Positions 16,360 through 26,849 are shown, numbered from the stretch's first letter. The stretch is DNA of 42,148 nucleotides from Leptospira haakeii (GCF_002812045.1 NZ_NPEG01000020.1:1-42148), one strand, 5' to 3'. Translations and numbers: made by a program. Notes: generated from the letters alone by a model not told the origin.

Positions 16360-17732
16360 TAATCGTTTTCCAGATCCTCGGATTCCCCGCCGCCAGGTTT
16401 TCCTCCTCCGGAAGAACCTCCGCCTGAACCGGATCCACCACCACTTCCTCCAGAAGAAGATCCGCTTCCTTCTCCACTTAATGGAACTGGATTGGAACCT
16501 TCTCCGCTGCCTGGTCTGGATCTTCTGGAAGAAGAATTGGATCCTCCAGCTTTTCGGGTACTTGTATCTTTTGCAGGTTTAGTGTCAGGGTTTGTCGGAA
16601 CAAAATTCGGATCTAGTTTTTTGCGAAGTGTATCTAATGCGTTTTGGGCCGCACGTTTTACTTTCTCGCTAGGATCTCTTTGCGCTTTATATTCTAAAAT
16701 TTCGATAACTGCAGGATCTTCCGTTTCTGCCAAATGTTTGATGGCTCGAAGTCGAACCATTGCATCATCGTCTCTTGCAAATGAATATAACTCTTCTATA
16801 ATTTCCTTATCTCCTAAGGAAACAAGTGCCGTGATTGTATGTATCTTGAGTGCTTGGTAATCTTGGATATCGTTCTTTGATTTTAAGGCACGTATCTTTT
16901 CCAGAAGCTCCCTAAGAGGGGTGATTGCGGCTTCTGATTTGATTTTTCCGAGTGCGTTTACTGAATAAGCGCGAAGTGTGATCGGTTCTTTTTCGTCTTT
17001 TACTGTTGCGATCAGGACATTCTCAATCGAAGATTTTTTTACTTTCCCGAAATAAAGAGCAATCTGAGCTCTTATTTCCGGATCGTTAAACTTCTCTTGG
17101 AATCTTGCTTCTAAGACCGAGAATGGCTCGCTTGCTTGAGGAAATTCTCCCAAGGTTTCGATAAGTGCGATTAGAAAATTCGAATTTTTAGTGAAGTCTT
17201 GGGCCTTAAGCAATTCAGTTAAGACCGGAATCCCAGAATCGAATTTAAGCTTTTTGACTACATAGACTGCTTCTTTCTGTACGTCTTGTTGGTCATGTTT
17301 TAATAATGCGATGATCTTATCTTCGAATTGGGTAAGTTTCAGAATGCCGGAAATTCTAAGTGCATAGATCTTCATAGACCAATCCGGATCCTTGGAAAGG
17401 ATCACTCCGACTTGATCGTACAATTCTCCTGCGCTTTCTTTTGGAAAATCTTCTAGCTCTCTGAGTGCGCTTGCTCTTTCTTTTGTGGTTCCGTATTTTA
17501 AGATCTGATAGAGGACTTCTTTCTTCTTGCGGATCTGTTCTTCCGTATATTTAGGCTTAGGTGGTGCTTCTTTGGCGGCTAAGGAGCCGAAAGAAAACAA
17601 ACAAAATACCAGGGAGAGAGCATAAATGTACCCAAGGGAAATTTTACCTACAAACTTCAGCTGATTATTCGCCTGTTTGTTGCAGTTTGCGGTTTTCTTC
17701 TTCGAGGTCCTTAATTCTTCTGTTAAGCTCAT
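16359..17732 (-). CDS. exported HEAT-repeat protein with Gly/Ser-rich tail
   Basis: A 457-residue frame. Residues about 60-380 are tandem helical repeats of HEAT type ([83 protein letters not shown]), a scaffold for protein binding. Residues from about 400 are a Gly/Ser-rich linker ending in EDLEND. A signal peptide ([20 protein letters not shown]...SLAAKEA) starts only at residue 28, so the ATG at 17732, which overlaps the regulator gene by 68 bases, may not be the real start. A CTG at 17660, four bases after the regulator stop and eight bases behind AGGCGA, would give LKFVGKIS as the first residues and fits better. Confidence 0.82.
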   Translation of the reverse strand: MSLTEELRTSKKKTANCNKQANNQLKFVGKISLGYIYALSLVFCLFSFGSLAAKEAPPKPKYTEEQIRKKKEVLYQILKYGTTKERASALRELEDFPKESAGELYDQVGVILSKDPDWSMKIYALRISGILKLTQFEDKIIALLKHDQQDVQKEAVYVVKKLKFDSGIPVLTELLKAQDFTKNSNFLIALIETLGEFPQASEPFSVLEARFQEKFNDPEIRAQIALYFGKVKKSSIENVLIATVKDEKEPITLRAYSVNALGKIKSEAAITPLRELLEKIRALKSKNDIQDYQALKIHTITALVSLGDKEIIEELYSFARDDDAMVRLRAIKHLAETEDPAVIEILEYKAQRDPSEKVKRAAQNALDTLRKKLDPNFVPTNPDTKPAKDTSTRKAGGSNSSSRRSRPGSGEGSNPVPLSGEGSGSSSGGSGGGSGSGGGSSGGGKPGGGESEDLEND

Positions 17733-18156
17733 TGACTAAATGTTGATTCTCCAGGTTCTGCCGGAACTTTTCTATCAAAGATCGGATGTCTTTGGTTAGA
17801 TCCTCTATGTTCCAGGGTTTTTCCACGTATCTGCTCAATCCCCCGAAATTTATCGCGTGGATTGCGGAATCCAAACCGGCCTGACCGGTGAGCAGAATTT
17901 TGATCGAATCAGGAGACCGTTTATGGACCGATTCCAGAAAATCGGCTCCTTTCATACCGGGCATCACCTGGTCCGTAATGATAACTTCGATCACATAACC
18001 GGAAGCTTGGATCTCATCCAATAAGGCGAGTGCCTCCTCGGCGCTTCTTGCGGTTTCGATCTCATGAGTTTTTCCGAACTCGTTATGAAGCTGTTCCTGG
18101 AGAGTTTCCAGTACCGACACTTCATCATCGACACAAATAATATAACCTTTATTCAT
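17665..18156 (-). CDS. response regulator with coiled-coil tail
   Basis: From ATG 18156 ([15 protein letters not shown]) the protein has 163 residues; an upstream ATG at 18225 would add 23 non-conserved residues. The receiver shows VDDE, the phospho-acceptor Asp in [12 protein letters not shown], the switch Thr/Ser in LLTGQA and lysine in YVEKPWN, a pattern like RpfG-type receivers. The last 40 residues ([20 protein letters not shown]) form a coiled coil rather than a DNA-binding or catalytic domain, so output is likely through protein contact. It is the first gene of the run leading into the HEAT-repeat gene. Confidence 0.88.
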   Translation of the reverse strand: MNKGYIICVDDEVSVLETLQEQLHNEFGKTHEIETARSAEEALALLDEIQASGYVIEVIITDQVMPGMKGADFLESVHKRSPDSIKILLTGQAGLDSAIHAINFGGLSRYVEKPWNIEDLTKDIRSLIEKFRQNLENQHLVNELNRRIKDLEEENRKLQQTGE

Positions 18157-18264
18157 AATCCCTGACCGAAAGGCTGCCGGTTTCCCGGAACTAGAGAGTT
18201 TTGGAGAATTCTCCCGGAATGTCAAGTAGTAGAATCTTTCACTTGTAGGTTCTTCGACTCAAAA

Positions 18265-19596
18265 TTAGGTTCTTAGATCTAAAAGCCTAGTTTCTCTGGG
18301 CAGAAGATTCTGGATCTCGCTTGGAAGTTCTGAAATTCCGGAGCAAAGTTTTCTCCAATTCTGTCCGGAGCTAGGAAGAGAAGAAGGGTAATTCTCTAAA
18401 GAATTTTCCCAATCAGAGAATTTGTCTGACTTCGGGTCGATTTCCGAAAGAATGGGGATAGGACTCCATTTTTGTAATATTTCTAGGACGCTCGTTCTTG
18501 TTCTCCATCGAGATTCAGGCGTATATCTAGAATTGTATAAGCTTCTTTTTCTATCGATGAAGAACCTGTCGTATCTTTCGTAACCTGTGGACCTGCAGTG
18601 AGTTTTTCCTCCTTCTCTTTCGAAACCGAATCCTTTTAATAGAACAGACTCTGCTCCTAAGGATTGAAGTAAGGAAACTGCAAGGCCTGCCACATTTAAG
18701 GTTGGGTTTTCCAAGATCGGGGCCTTTGGATAAAATTTTGCTCCCAGGATCTGGTCCAGTGGATGAGTAGAAAGATAGATGATCTTCGGATTTTTGAGGT
18801 CGAAGATCCTACTAGCTCCGCCAAACCAGGTGAAGATCGGAATATTTTCAGGAATACCCTCGGGAAAATGGTAGAATGTTCCGAGTCCGCTGTCTATGGA
18901 GAGCACTGCATGTGGTTGGATATCATTCTCTAATAAATATCCGAGTGCGGTGTCTGAACTGAGTAAGAATAATCTATCCTTATTTTGTCGGATCCAATCG
19001 GTCTCTGATTCTAAATTTGGCGAAGCTCCTACAAAACATCCGACTCTACCTGCCATAGGCGAAAGGGTTTTTCCTAAAATACGATACGAGTTTGGACTTT
19101 CTGAGGATATTTTCAGATGTTTGAAGAAGTTTCTGACCCAAAGTCTGCCGAATTCCTGCTTTGCGAGTTTGTTTTGAGAAACGGATTCTTTTTTTTGGAA
19201 GAAGGAAGAAATCCTTTGGCTTAGATCAGGATAACGCCTAGAATAATTCGGATGAATAAAAATTCGAAGATTCTTAGTTTCAGAAGGCAGCCATTCGGAT
19301 CTATCTAATTTTTCGAACTTCTCCCATCCGTAATAGATAGGAACCGTGGCTAATTTTTCCTTTAGCTCGGCGCCAACCAAGGACTCAAGTTCGGAGAATG
19401 GTTCGAGTAGTAGGATTTTTGTAGGTTTTTCGACAGAATTTAAATAAGAAATCGCATGATACCCGCAGCCGATCCCGATGATTACCAGGAATTCGTCTTT
19501 TTGTAGTGGGGAAGGAATAGAAAGGGAGATTCTTTCTCCCTCTTTGATTGGATTTTGTGTGGAATGTAGATGGAAGGAGGAATTTTCCTCCTTCAA
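18265..19596 (-). CDS. DUF115 (Maf/MptE-like) protein, motility-associated family
   Basis: A 443-residue protein of the DUF115 family, which includes Maf motility-accessory proteins and the pterin pyrophosphokinase MptE. An N-terminal Rossmann-like segment (IIGIGCGYHAISYL, then ILLLEPF) precedes the DUF115 core: GCFVGASPNLE, LLSSDTALGYLLENDIQPHAVLSID, THPLDQILGAKFYP and the GFGFEREGGKTHCRSTGYER block. In other bacteria relatives add nonulosonic acids to flagellin; that role here is inferred. The start is TTG 19596, in frame with the upstream gene and inside a perfect palindrome; no in-frame ATG or GTG exists nearby. Confidence 0.82.
   Translation of the reverse strand: MKEENSSFHLHSTQNPIKEGERISLSIPSPLQKDEFLVIIGIGCGYHAISYLNSVEKPTKILLLEPFSELESLVGAELKEKLATVPIYYGWEKFEKLDRSEWLPSETKNLRIFIHPNYSRRYPDLSQRISSFFQKKESVSQNKLAKQEFGRLWVRNFFKHLKISSESPNSYRILGKTLSPMAGRVGCFVGASPNLESETDWIRQNKDRLFLLSSDTALGYLLENDIQPHAVLSIDSGLGTFYHFPEGIPENIPIFTWFGGASRIFDLKNPKIIYLSTHPLDQILGAKFYPKAPILENPTLNVAGLAVSLLQSLGAESVLLKGFGFEREGGKTHCRSTGYERYDRFFIDRKRSLYNSRYTPESRWRTRTSVLEILQKWSPIPILSEIDPKSDKFSDWENSLENYPSSLPSSGQNWRKLCSGISELPSEIQNLLPRETRLLDLRT
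19573..19594. promoter_or_regulatory. perfect 10-bp palindrome holding a Shine-Dalgarno-like sequence
   Basis: GAAGGAGGAA, two T residues, TTCCTCCTTC. On the minus strand it starts at the second base after the TTG start of the DUF115 gene and contains AAGGAGG, a full Shine-Dalgarno match, downstream of the presumed start. It could be a translational control hairpin, or the actual ribosome binding site for a later unconventional start. There is no T run to make it a terminator. Confidence 0.45.
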
Positions 19597-19638
19597 ATTC
19601 AGAGAACCGTCAGATTGCCGGACAAGCTGGAAGATGGA

Positions 19639-20136
19639 TTAATCCTCGTCTTCTTCTTCCTTATCGTCATCATCGTCGTCGGAATCATCATCATCTTCTT
19701 CGTCTTCATCCTCGTCGTCATCGGAATCATCTTCCTCTTCGTCGTAGGATTCTCCCTCTTCGCCATCTTCCATGTCCATAAGAGGTTTTGCAGCTTCTTC
19801 CGGAATGAAATCTTCTTCCATATCTTCTTCTGCGATTGGTGCTTGAGGTGCTTCGAATAGTCCGTTGAATTGGGAGTAAGTAGCTCCGTTTCCTTGAGCT
19901 TCCGCTTCAGTGATCGCTCTTTCTTCTTTAGTTACGTATTTATACTGAACTTCTTCGTTTGCGAGTGCAAACATCGCTTGGACGGCAAGTTTGCGTCCTT
20001 TGATTTTTTTAGGCAATTCGAGTCTGTCGATTCTATCCAGGATTTGGAAGCCGGCTACGGCTCTTTCGTACTTGTTTTTTTTGGCCAGTTCAATCAAAGT
20101 TACAATATCGAATTCTGAATTCTGGTTCTGGGTCAT
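19639..20136 (-). CDS. rpoZ: RNA polymerase omega-like subunit with acidic tail
   Basis: From ATG 20136 (MTQNQNSEFDIVTLIELAKK) the protein has 165 residues, with AGGAA eight bases upstream; the earlier ATG at 20187 adds 17 unlikely residues. Residues about 10-75 match omega: LAKKNKYERAVAGFQILDRI and GRKLAVQAMFALANEEVQYKY. The remaining part, about 85-165, is dominated by Asp and Glu and closes with an almost pure acidic run of about 40 residues. Bacterial omega is usually near 70-100 residues, so the tail is an extension. TTGACA at 20204-20199 on the minus strand may be part of its promoter. Assignment to omega is by pattern and not certain. Confidence 0.75.
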   Translation of the reverse strand: MTQNQNSEFDIVTLIELAKKNKYERAVAGFQILDRIDRLELPKKIKGRKLAVQAMFALANEEVQYKYVTKEERAITEAEAQGNGATYSQFNGLFEAPQAPIAEEDMEEDFIPEEAAKPLMDMEDGEEGESYDEEEDDSDDDEDEDEEDDDDSDDDDDDKEEEDED

Positions 20137-20267
20137 TTTGTATTCCTGAGAGGGGATAGAGGCCTTTGAAACTACCATCATTCTCAATTTCTCTTCTCTG
20201 TCAATCCCTTATATCTTTCGTTTATTCCTTGAATTCTGGGGAGAATCTTCGATTTTGGTAAACGCCC

Positions 20268-20897
20268 ATGGATTCTCAGGCCAACTCCGATTCCAGGCTT
20301 AGTTTTCCCTATTCCAAGGGGATTTTCTTCCGCCTAATCCTTTTATTAATAGCGAGCCTTCTTACTGTTTGTGCTCCATCAGAACAATCCAATCTAGGTG
20401 TCCAAGATTTTGAAGGCATCAGTTTGGAAGGAGAGAATATCCGAATATCGGATATTGCAGCTGATCGTATCGCTCTAAATGTATACGGACCGAATTGTCT
20501 TCCTTGTGTTAAGGAAATTCCGGTTTTAAATTATCTGAATGCAGAACTGAAAAAAACTCCACATATCAAGTTATACATGATCGTGGACCCGGATATATTT
20601 TTCGATAATCCGGAAGCTCTTTCTACAGAACAAAAAATGAAGGAAGCTGCAGTTTTAATGAAAGAAGAAGTTAAAAAATTCGGGATACAACTTCCGGTCA
20701 TTATTATGAAACCTCCTTTTAAAGTGGATCGTACTGAAGGTCTGGTTACTGGAACTCCGGAAACACTTCTATTCAAAACAAAACCTTTGATCTTATATTA
20801 TAATTTTATTGGGCCGATCAGTGAAGAGTCTGATCCGAATAAAATCCCTAAAAATATGAAAGTGATCTTCTTCAAAAGAATGGCCGGCCAATCATGA
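20268..20897 (+). CDS. thioredoxin-like (TlpA-type) lipoprotein
   Basis: A 209-residue protein. A hydrophobic segment ([16 protein letters not shown]) ends at C35, a likely lipidation site (LLTVC). After it comes a TlpA/AhpC-type fold: [18 protein letters not shown], then the redox motif CLPC (C77, C80) in [17 protein letters not shown]. The family carries out disulfide reduction or peroxide reactions outside the inner membrane. The downstream amidotransferase ATG overlaps its stop by four bases, so the two are translated together. No strong ribosome binding site precedes the ATG. Confidence 0.8.
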   Translation: MDSQANSDSRLSFPYSKGIFFRLILLLIASLLTVCAPSEQSNLGVQDFEGISLEGENIRISDIAADRIALNVYGPNCLPCVKEIPVLNYLNAELKKTPHIKLYMIVDPDIFFDNPEALSTEQKMKEAAVLMKEEVKKFGIQLPVIIMKPPFKVDRTEGLVTGTPETLLFKTKPLILYYNFIGPISEESDPNKIPKNMKVIFFKRMAGQS

Positions 20898-21589
20898 GAT
20901 GTCTCATCGTTCGGTTCAAGGATTGTGAAGGACCTGGAACTCTATTAGATTCTTTGCAAGCTAGGAATTATAGGATTACCTATCATAACGCGTATGACGA
21001 AAGAGTGCATATCGTTCCTGCGGCTCACCAAATGTTCGATCTGGTTGTATTTTTAGGCGGACCCCAAACGGTTCATGATCCTAATCAGCATAAATTTTTT
21101 AAACCTTGGCTGGAACTTGCATCTCACCTAGTGTCTATGAAAGATAAAAAGGTGATCGGGATCTGTTTGGGTTCTCAAATCTTAGCAACAGTTTTGGGAG
21201 CTAAGGTATACGAAGGGGAGAAGGGACCGGAAGTAGGATTCTCCGATGTAAAATTGGTTAACCCTTCTAATCCTGCGTTCTCTAAATTAAACGGGATAAC
21301 TTCCTTTCCAGCATTTCATTTACACGAAGACGTATTCGAGATCCCAAAAGATGCTGATCATCTATTACAAGGAAGTTTTTATTCCAACCAGATGTTTGGA
21401 TATGAAAATCGTGTATTCGGTATCCAATGTCATCTGGAAGTAACAGAGAACATGTTGGGCGTATGGAAGAATGTACATTCTGAGTTTATCAAAAAAGCAG
21501 GATGGATTTCCGGACCCGAAACGGAAGATCTTAGGTCTCAGATGGAAAGAGCAGGTAGAGCTCTCTTCGAAGGAATTTTGGATTTATAA
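20894..21589 (+). CDS. class I glutamine amidotransferase-like protein
   Basis: A 231-residue stand-alone class I amidotransferase fold. The nucleophile elbow GICLGSQ carries C91, and the His-Glu pair is in [10 protein letters not shown] (H180, E182), completing the triad; FLGGPQTV and [11 protein letters not shown] are further family signatures. The set resembles the GMP-synthase-like amidotransferases without a partner synthetase domain, some of which hydrolyse gamma-glutamyl compounds. The acceptor substrate is unknown. Overlap of four bases (ATGA) with the thioredoxin-like gene indicates coupling. Confidence 0.88.
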   Translation: MRCLIVRFKDCEGPGTLLDSLQARNYRITYHNAYDERVHIVPAAHQMFDLVVFLGGPQTVHDPNQHKFFKPWLELASHLVSMKDKKVIGICLGSQILATVLGAKVYEGEKGPEVGFSDVKLVNPSNPAFSKLNGITSFPAFHLHEDVFEIPKDADHLLQGSFYSNQMFGYENRVFGIQCHLEVTENMLGVWKNVHSEFIKKAGWISGPETEDLRSQMERAGRALFEGILDL

Positions 21590-21602
21590 TATTCTATCCA
21601 AT

Positions 21603-21619
21603 GTCCCGAATTCCGGGAC
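21603..21619. terminator. weak hairpin between amidotransferase gene and secA
   Basis: GTCCCG and CGGGAC form a 6-bp stem around AATTC, 14 bases after the amidotransferase stop. The following sequence has few T residues, so termination would be weak. Confidence 0.35.
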
Positions 21620-21656
21620 TATTATCTATTGAATTGAAACGGTTGATGGTGCATAC

Positions 21657-24374
21657 ATGATTCAGAAATTACTCAGGGTTCTATTCGGAAGTAAATACGA
21701 AAGAGATCTTAAAAGACTCACTCCGATTGTAGTCCAAATCAATTCCTTGGAAGAGTCCATGCGCTCTCTAAGCGATTCTGAACTTTCTTCCCAAACTAGA
21801 AAGTTTAAAGAGAGGCTCTCTAAGGGAGAAACTCTGGATGATATCCTTCCGGAAGCATTCGCTACAGTAAGAGAGGCGGCCTTAAGAAAATTAGGGATGC
21901 GCCATTTTGATGTGCAGATGATGGGTGGTATCTCTCTTCATTGGGGAAATATCTCCGAAATGAAGACTGGAGAGGGTAAAACTCTTACTTCTACACTTGC
22001 AGTTTATCTGAATGCGCTCGCCGGTAAAGGAGTTCATGTGGTTACAGTGAACGATTACCTGGCAAGAAGGGACGCAAATTGGATGAAACCGATTTACGAT
22101 TTCTTGGAATTATCTGTGGGGATCATCCAACATGATATGGAACATGATGATCGTAAGAAAGCATATTCTTCCGATATCACTTACGGAACCAATAACGAAT
22201 ATGGATTCGATTATCTGAGAGACAATATGGTTTCTCACATCGATCATAAAGTACAAAGAAGTCATTACTTTGCGATTGTGGACGAGGTGGACTCGATTCT
22301 TATCGACGAAGCAAGAACTCCACTTATCATTTCAGGTCCTTCCGACGAATCCACTGACAAATATACTCGTATCGACAAGATCATTCCTAGACTCATCGAA
22401 GGTGAGGATTACGAGAAAGATGAGAAGGCCAAAAACACTCTCATGACGGAAAAGGGCGTGGCTCATGTGGAAGAAATCCTAGGAATCGAGAACTTATACG
22501 CTCCTCAAAACGTGGATTTGGTTCACCACGTTCACCAAGCATTAAAAGCTCATAAAATATTCCAGAGAGACGTGGACTATGTGGTCCAAAACGGAGAAGT
22601 GATCATCGTGGATGAGTTCACTGGTCGTTTGATGTCCGGTAGAAGATATTCGGACGGACTTCACCAAGCTCTCGAAGCAAAAGAAGGTGTACCTATCGCA
22701 AGAGAATCCCAAACTCTCGCGAGTATCACTTTCCAAAATTATTTCAGATTATATGAAAAACTTTCCGGTATGACAGGAACTGCAGACACGGAAGCCGAGG
22801 AATTCCATAAGATTTATAATCTGGATGTGATTGTGATTCCTCCTAACGTTCCTGTGCAAAGAAAGGACGCAGCGGATAGAGTATACAGAACTGAAAAAGA
22901 AAAGTTCACCGCCATCTTGAATGAGATCAAGGATTGTAGGGACAAAAAACAACCTGTACTTGTTGGAACTATTTCCATCGAAAAATCGGAAGTTCTCGCA
23001 AGACTTTTAGCTCAGGCTGGAATTCAGCATAATGTATTGAATGCTAAGTTCCACGAAAAAGAAGCGGAGATTATCGCAAACGCAGGAAAACCTGCGGCAG
23101 TCACTATCGCTACGAACATGGCGGGAAGGGGAACTGATATTGTTCTCGGCGGGGCTCAGTTATTTAAAGAAAGTCTGGAGTCTTGGAAAGAATCGGATCC
23201 TGTGATCAGCGAATTTAAAGAAGCAGTGGTTCGTGCAGATTTTGAAAAAGCGGAATCTGTTTCTCAAAGATTAGATTCTCAGGCAAAAAAATCCAAAGCA
23301 AACGATATCCTTACCAGCGCTAAGATCTGGAGAAAGAACCACGAAGAAGTTTTGGAAGCGGGTGGTCTTCATATTTTAGGAACGGAAAGACATGAGGCAA
23401 GAAGGATCGACAACCAGCTCAGAGGTCGTTCCGGTCGTCAGGGAGATCCTGGTTCCAGTAGATTCTATCTTTCCTTACAAGACGATCTTATGAGGATTTT
23501 CGGATCGGATCGTATCGCAGGCATCATGGAAAGGCTTAAGATGCCGGAAGGGCAAGAGATTGAACATCCGATGGTGTCTAACGCAATTGCGAGAGCGCAA
23601 AAAAGGGTAGAAGGTCATAACTTCGATATCCGTAAACATCTTTTGGAATACGATGATGTGATGAACCGTCAGCGTATTGTGATCTACAAGATGAGAAACG
23701 AGGTCTTAGAAGGTGGAGATGTAACCGGTCAGGCAAAAAGTTTCTTAGAAGAAATGATCGAAGCACAAGTAGTCGCCACCTGTGAGGGAGGAAACCCTAA
23801 CGGTTGGGAATGGGATGTTTTAAAAGAATGGTTCGAAGGCCTAGGGCTTCCTTGGAAGGTGGACCAAGAGGTTATCAGAAAATCCAAAAATCCTCAATTA
23901 GCCATTTTTGATTCTTTGAATAATGCGGCTCAAACTTTCTATCAAGAGAAAGCGGATCGGATTGGCGGAGATGTTTGGAAACTTTTAGAAAGAAATATCT
24001 TCCTAGATATTCTAGATCATCGTTGGAAAGAACATCTATATTCGATGGACCATTTGAGAGAAGGTATCTGGACCGTAGGTTATGGAGAAAAAAATCCTCT
24101 CGTAGAATATAAACTACAAGGTTTTAGATTATTCGACCAAGCAATCGAGAACATGAAATATGAGATCGTCAGCTTTTTAGTCCGTGTAGAAGTTACTGAA
24201 AAAACTCAGTTGCCTGAAGAGAAAAAAGAGTATAAAAAAGTAGGACAGGAATTGACCGGAGGCTTCCAGGAATTGCAAGGAGCTAAACCTAAAAATCCTA
24301 TGGCAGAAGCAATGCCAGTGACTTCCGGAGGCGGCGGTTCTGAAAGAAAAACCAGTCGTAGGAAAAGAAAATGA
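21657..24374 (+). CDS. secA: preprotein translocase ATPase SecA
   Basis: A 905-residue SecA, close to the usual length, which drives proteins through SecYEG by ATP hydrolysis. The Walker A motif is MKTGEGKT (residues 102-109), the DEVD box is at 209-212, and the helicase-like second motor has [15 protein letters not shown] and [11 protein letters not shown]. The C-terminus ends in a Gly-rich linker and a basic cluster ([10 protein letters not shown]); the Cys-rich zinc domain that many SecA proteins use to contact SecB is absent. Its stop overlaps the next start by four bases. No good ribosome binding site is visible at ATG 21657. Confidence 0.98.
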   Translation: MIQKLLRVLFGSKYERDLKRLTPIVVQINSLEESMRSLSDSELSSQTRKFKERLSKGETLDDILPEAFATVREAALRKLGMRHFDVQMMGGISLHWGNISEMKTGEGKTLTSTLAVYLNALAGKGVHVVTVNDYLARRDANWMKPIYDFLELSVGIIQHDMEHDDRKKAYSSDITYGTNNEYGFDYLRDNMVSHIDHKVQRSHYFAIVDEVDSILIDEARTPLIISGPSDESTDKYTRIDKIIPRLIEGEDYEKDEKAKNTLMTEKGVAHVEEILGIENLYAPQNVDLVHHVHQALKAHKIFQRDVDYVVQNGEVIIVDEFTGRLMSGRRYSDGLHQALEAKEGVPIARESQTLASITFQNYFRLYEKLSGMTGTADTEAEEFHKIYNLDVIVIPPNVPVQRKDAADRVYRTEKEKFTAILNEIKDCRDKKQPVLVGTISIEKSEVLARLLAQAGIQHNVLNAKFHEKEAEIIANAGKPAAVTIATNMAGRGTDIVLGGAQLFKESLESWKESDPVISEFKEAVVRADFEKAESVSQRLDSQAKKSKANDILTSAKIWRKNHEEVLEAGGLHILGTERHEARRIDNQLRGRSGRQGDPGSSRFYLSLQDDLMRIFGSDRIAGIMERLKMPEGQEIEHPMVSNAIARAQKRVEGHNFDIRKHLLEYDDVMNRQRIVIYKMRNEVLEGGDVTGQAKSFLEEMIEAQVVATCEGGNPNGWEWDVLKEWFEGLGLPWKVDQEVIRKSKNPQLAIFDSLNNAAQTFYQEKADRIGGDVWKLLERNIFLDILDHRWKEHLYSMDHLREGIWTVGYGEKNPLVEYKLQGFRLFDQAIENMKYEIVSFLVRVEVTEKTQLPEEKKEYKKVGQELTGGFQELQGAKPKNPMAEAMPVTSGGGGSERKTSRRKRK

Positions 24375-24859
24375 ATGCTAAACTTCTAATTCCTTTTTGT
24401 ATTTTAGCCTTCTCGGAATGCGCTTATCTTTCGGGAGATAATGCGGGCGCAAGAGAAGGTAAAAGTCCTTCACAATTGTATTCCGAGTGTATGAGTACAT
24501 TCTCAGATGATACAAAGTGTAAAGAGTTCGTTCTCAAATCCATTCCGGATGCGGATGTAAGTTTATTGGGACAAACTGCAAATCAGGCGGAGCTAGCAGC
24601 TTCCGCTAATATTTTTATCCGTGCCCAACTGATCCAATCGCTTCTCTACCAAAACAAGCTATTCGTAAAAAATAAATTAGGGGAACCGGACGAAAAAAGG
24701 ATAGTGAATAACTGGGCTCCGGGAATGGAAGAATGGCTGTATTATAGGCCGGTCTCCAAATTCGCAGAAGGTTCCAGGCCGGATAGAGAGATCTTAATAC
24801 GATTTCAACGGGGTGCAGTAGTCCATGTGGGTTATACACCGCCTAGCCCTAATCGTTAA
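24371..24859 (+). CDS. exported hypothetical protein, possible lipoprotein
   Basis: A 162-residue protein with a short hydrophobic start ([15 protein letters not shown]); C17 could be lipidated, but the preceding Glu is unusual for a lipobox. The mature part has three further cysteines (YSECMS, TKCKEF) and a C-terminal half with a compact strand pattern ([33 protein letters not shown]), reminiscent of small periplasmic envelope proteins that report a predicted value or slope. No family named. It overlaps secA by four bases and is probably co-translated. Confidence 0.75.
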   Translation: MNAKLLIPFCILAFSECAYLSGDNAGAREGKSPSQLYSECMSTFSDDTKCKEFVLKSIPDADVSLLGQTANQAELAASANIFIRAQLIQSLLYQNKLFVKNKLGEPDEKRIVNNWAPGMEEWLYYRPVSKFAEGSRPDREILIRFQRGAVVHVGYTPPSPNR

Positions 24860-24966
24860 TCCATCTTCCATTTAATTTAACAAAAACTTATTGGAATGTC
24901 AGTCATTTCTTCGTAATATATAGTAAGGATTGACGGAATATACCTCTATATTCTTTTGGCATAATA

Positions 24967-25323
24967 GTGCGGCGCATACCTTACATTCTGCTGATCTTCT
25001 TACAGATTGCTCTGGTAGTCTTTTCATCTACTTTGGAATGGGTGGATAAGGACCTAGAGAGTCGTGCTATTTCTTTATCCCAAACAAAGAAAAACATTTC
25101 CACCGCCCTGGAATCGGATCTTAAGGATTCCGAAGGATTAGTTTACACTCAAGCAAGAGAAAGAGACAGCAGGCTCATTGATTTTCTTGCCGAAGCGTTA
25201 TCCAGCTATCCTTGGACTCCATCCACATTCGATTCTAAGATCGTATTTATAAGCGGCCAACGTAAATCGGACCGACTTCTCCACTTTTCCCTAACAAATC
25301 TACCCCCACCTAACCTGGCTTAA
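24967..25323 (+). CDS. hypothetical protein with N-terminal membrane anchor
   Basis: A 118-residue frame starting with GTG 24967. Residues 3-20 (RIPYILLIFLQIALVVFS) are a signal or anchor segment; the remainder is soluble and helical (LSQTKKNISTALESDLKDSEG, RLIDFLAEALSSYPW). No motif recognised. It is not tightly linked to secA (107 bases) or to the efflux operon (110 bases). TTGACG at 24930-24935 is a possible -35 element, without a good -10. Confidence 0.55.
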   Translation: MRRIPYILLIFLQIALVVFSSTLEWVDKDLESRAISLSQTKKNISTALESDLKDSEGLVYTQARERDSRLIDFLAEALSSYPWTPSTFDSKIVFISGQRKSDRLLHFSLTNLPPPNLA

Positions 25324-25340
25324 TCGTTTATATTAACTTC

Positions 25341-25379
25341 GGAACGATTTTCGCGCCATAGGTTTATTGGCATCGTTCC
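25341..25379. promoter_or_regulatory. inverted repeat GGAACGAT-N23-ATCGTTCC before the efflux operon
   Basis: Perfect 8-base arms at 25341-25348 and 25372-25379 lie 55-93 bases upstream of the first efflux gene and just after the stop of the preceding gene. It could act as an operator for metal-responsive control or as a terminator hairpin; the 23-base spacing and the lack of a T run favour an operator. No regulator gene is adjacent. Confidence 0.35.
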
Positions 25380-25433
25380 ATAGGGGAGTCTTGCATAAGC
25401 ATAAGCTATCTTCAGGGATAACTTCGTACAACT

Positions 25434-26849
25434 ATGAATAAAAAGATACTAACGTTTCTAATTTTGGTCTGGGCGACGAATCAGACCGTATCTCAGCCTG
25501 ATCCTAGTCCGGGTGGTGCTCCCGCTGGGGTGGATCCTTTATATTCTGAAGCTAAGATTGCTGCCGCTTCGGGAGACCAGGAAAGAACACAAGTTCGTTT
25601 GGAACTTGCCAAGGCAGAAGAATTACTTTGGAAGAATAACCTTCTATTACTCGCATCCAAGTTTAATATCGATGCGAGAAAAGCCAGTATAGAACAAGCA
25701 GGTCTCTATGCGAATCCGAATATTTTTGTGGATCAGAGTATTTTCGCGGAGCCTACACAACGTTATTTTGATTTTACCAGATCGGGACAAACTGTTGTGC
25801 AGATCCAACAGGTATTCTTACTCGGCGGTAAAATAGACAAACGTGTACGTGTTGCAGAGTTAAGCGCTAAGATGAGCGAGCAAGAATTTTATGATCTTGC
25901 AAGAGCGCTGATCACTAAGTTGCGTAGGACCTTCTACTTTATTCATTATTACCGAGATGCTATCGCCTTTTACGACAAAAGTCTGATCGCCCTAGAAAAA
26001 ACGGTGAACTCTGCGGATCTTGCCTATAAGAGAAGAGCCGTCCTTCAATCCGAAGTTTTACGTTTAAAAGCACTCCTATTCTTCTTAAGAAAAGAAAGAG
26101 AAGATCTTAGGATCAAGGTACTGGAGAAGGAAGCTGATCTAAGAGTTTTACTTAACGAAGATTCTTATAAAAGCCAATCGGTTGCAATCGTTCCAATTTT
26201 GGATCTGGACTTCGTGGAAAAAGCAACCATCGAAGGATTAAAATTAGATAATATGCTTGCGAAAGCTCGGGAATACAGACCCGACCTGAAAAAAGCCGTC
26301 CAAGCATTGAGATACGAAGAAGCGAACCTTGAATTACAACATGCAAACGCGATCCCGGATCTTGCATTCGGTCCGATGTACAACAGAGGGGGAACTGCCT
26401 TCCAGAATTATTGGGGGGTTACCGCTCAGTTGAATATTCCGATCTTCGATAGGAACCAAGGTAATATTAAGGCTGCGGAAAAATCTATCCAAGTCAGAAA
26501 ACAAGAATTAAAAAACCTGATCTTGGAAGTGGAGAACGATGTAAGCGTCGCATTGGCTACCGCGAAAGCGAAAGACGATCTCTACAAAAAATTCAGAAAC
26601 ACTTATACTTCGGATTATGCAAACCTTGCAGAAGATATGATCCTTAGTTACGAAAAACGTTATATATCCATTTTAGAATTCGCCGATTTCTTTGAAACAT
26701 ACAGATCCAGTATCGTGGAAATGTTACGCCTCCAAACGGACAGAATGGAAGCGATCGAAGGAGTAAATTACTCGGTAGGAACGGGGCTGATCGTTCCAAG
26801 TTATAAATCCAACGGAGATTCCGGTGCTAAAGAAGGGGGCTCGAAATGA
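25434..26849 (+). CDS. czcC: TolC/CzcC-family outer-membrane efflux protein
   Basis: A 471-residue exported protein (signal peptide [21 protein letters not shown]). Long helical segments alternate with barrel strands as in Tol[21 protein letters not shown], the [12 protein letters not shown] strand, [20 protein letters not shown], then the second repeat with [20 protein letters not shown] and [20 protein letters not shown]. It forms the outer-membrane channel of the heavy-metal RND pump encoded downstream. The adaptor gene overlaps its stop by four bases. The ribosome binding site is weak (AGGGATAAC 16 bases upstream). Confidence 0.88.
   Translation: MNKKILTFLILVWATNQTVSQPDPSPGGAPAGVDPLYSEAKIAAASGDQERTQVRLELAKAEELLWKNNLLLLASKFNIDARKASIEQAGLYANPNIFVDQSIFAEPTQRYFDFTRSGQTVVQIQQVFLLGGKIDKRVRVAELSAKMSEQEFYDLARALITKLRRTFYFIHYYRDAIAFYDKSLIALEKTVNSADLAYKRRAVLQSEVLRLKALLFFLRKEREDLRIKVLEKEADLRVLLNEDSYKSQSVAIVPILDLDFVEKATIEGLKLDNMLAKAREYRPDLKKAVQALRYEEANLELQHANAIPDLAFGPMYNRGGTAFQNYWGVTAQLNIPIFDRNQGNIKAAEKSIQVRKQELKNLILEVENDVSVALATAKAKDDLYKKFRNTYTSDYANLAEDMILSYEKRYISILEFADFFETYRSSIVEMLRLQTDRMEAIEGVNYSVGTGLIVPSYKSNGDSGAKEGGSK

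Noticed and set aside
16380..16480. CRISPR or tandem-repeat array
   Set aside because: The repetition is codon-level Gly/Ser coding; no spacer-repeat pattern exists here or elsewhere in the window.
16238..16582. Overlapping frames on both strands beside the Gly/Ser-rich tail
   Set aside because: These are shadows of the repetitive GGA/TCC codons of the HEAT-repeat gene.
19548..19860. Plus-strand frames rich in His/Arg or Val/Ile/Phe
   Set aside because: They are antisense of the Asp/Glu run of the omega-like gene.
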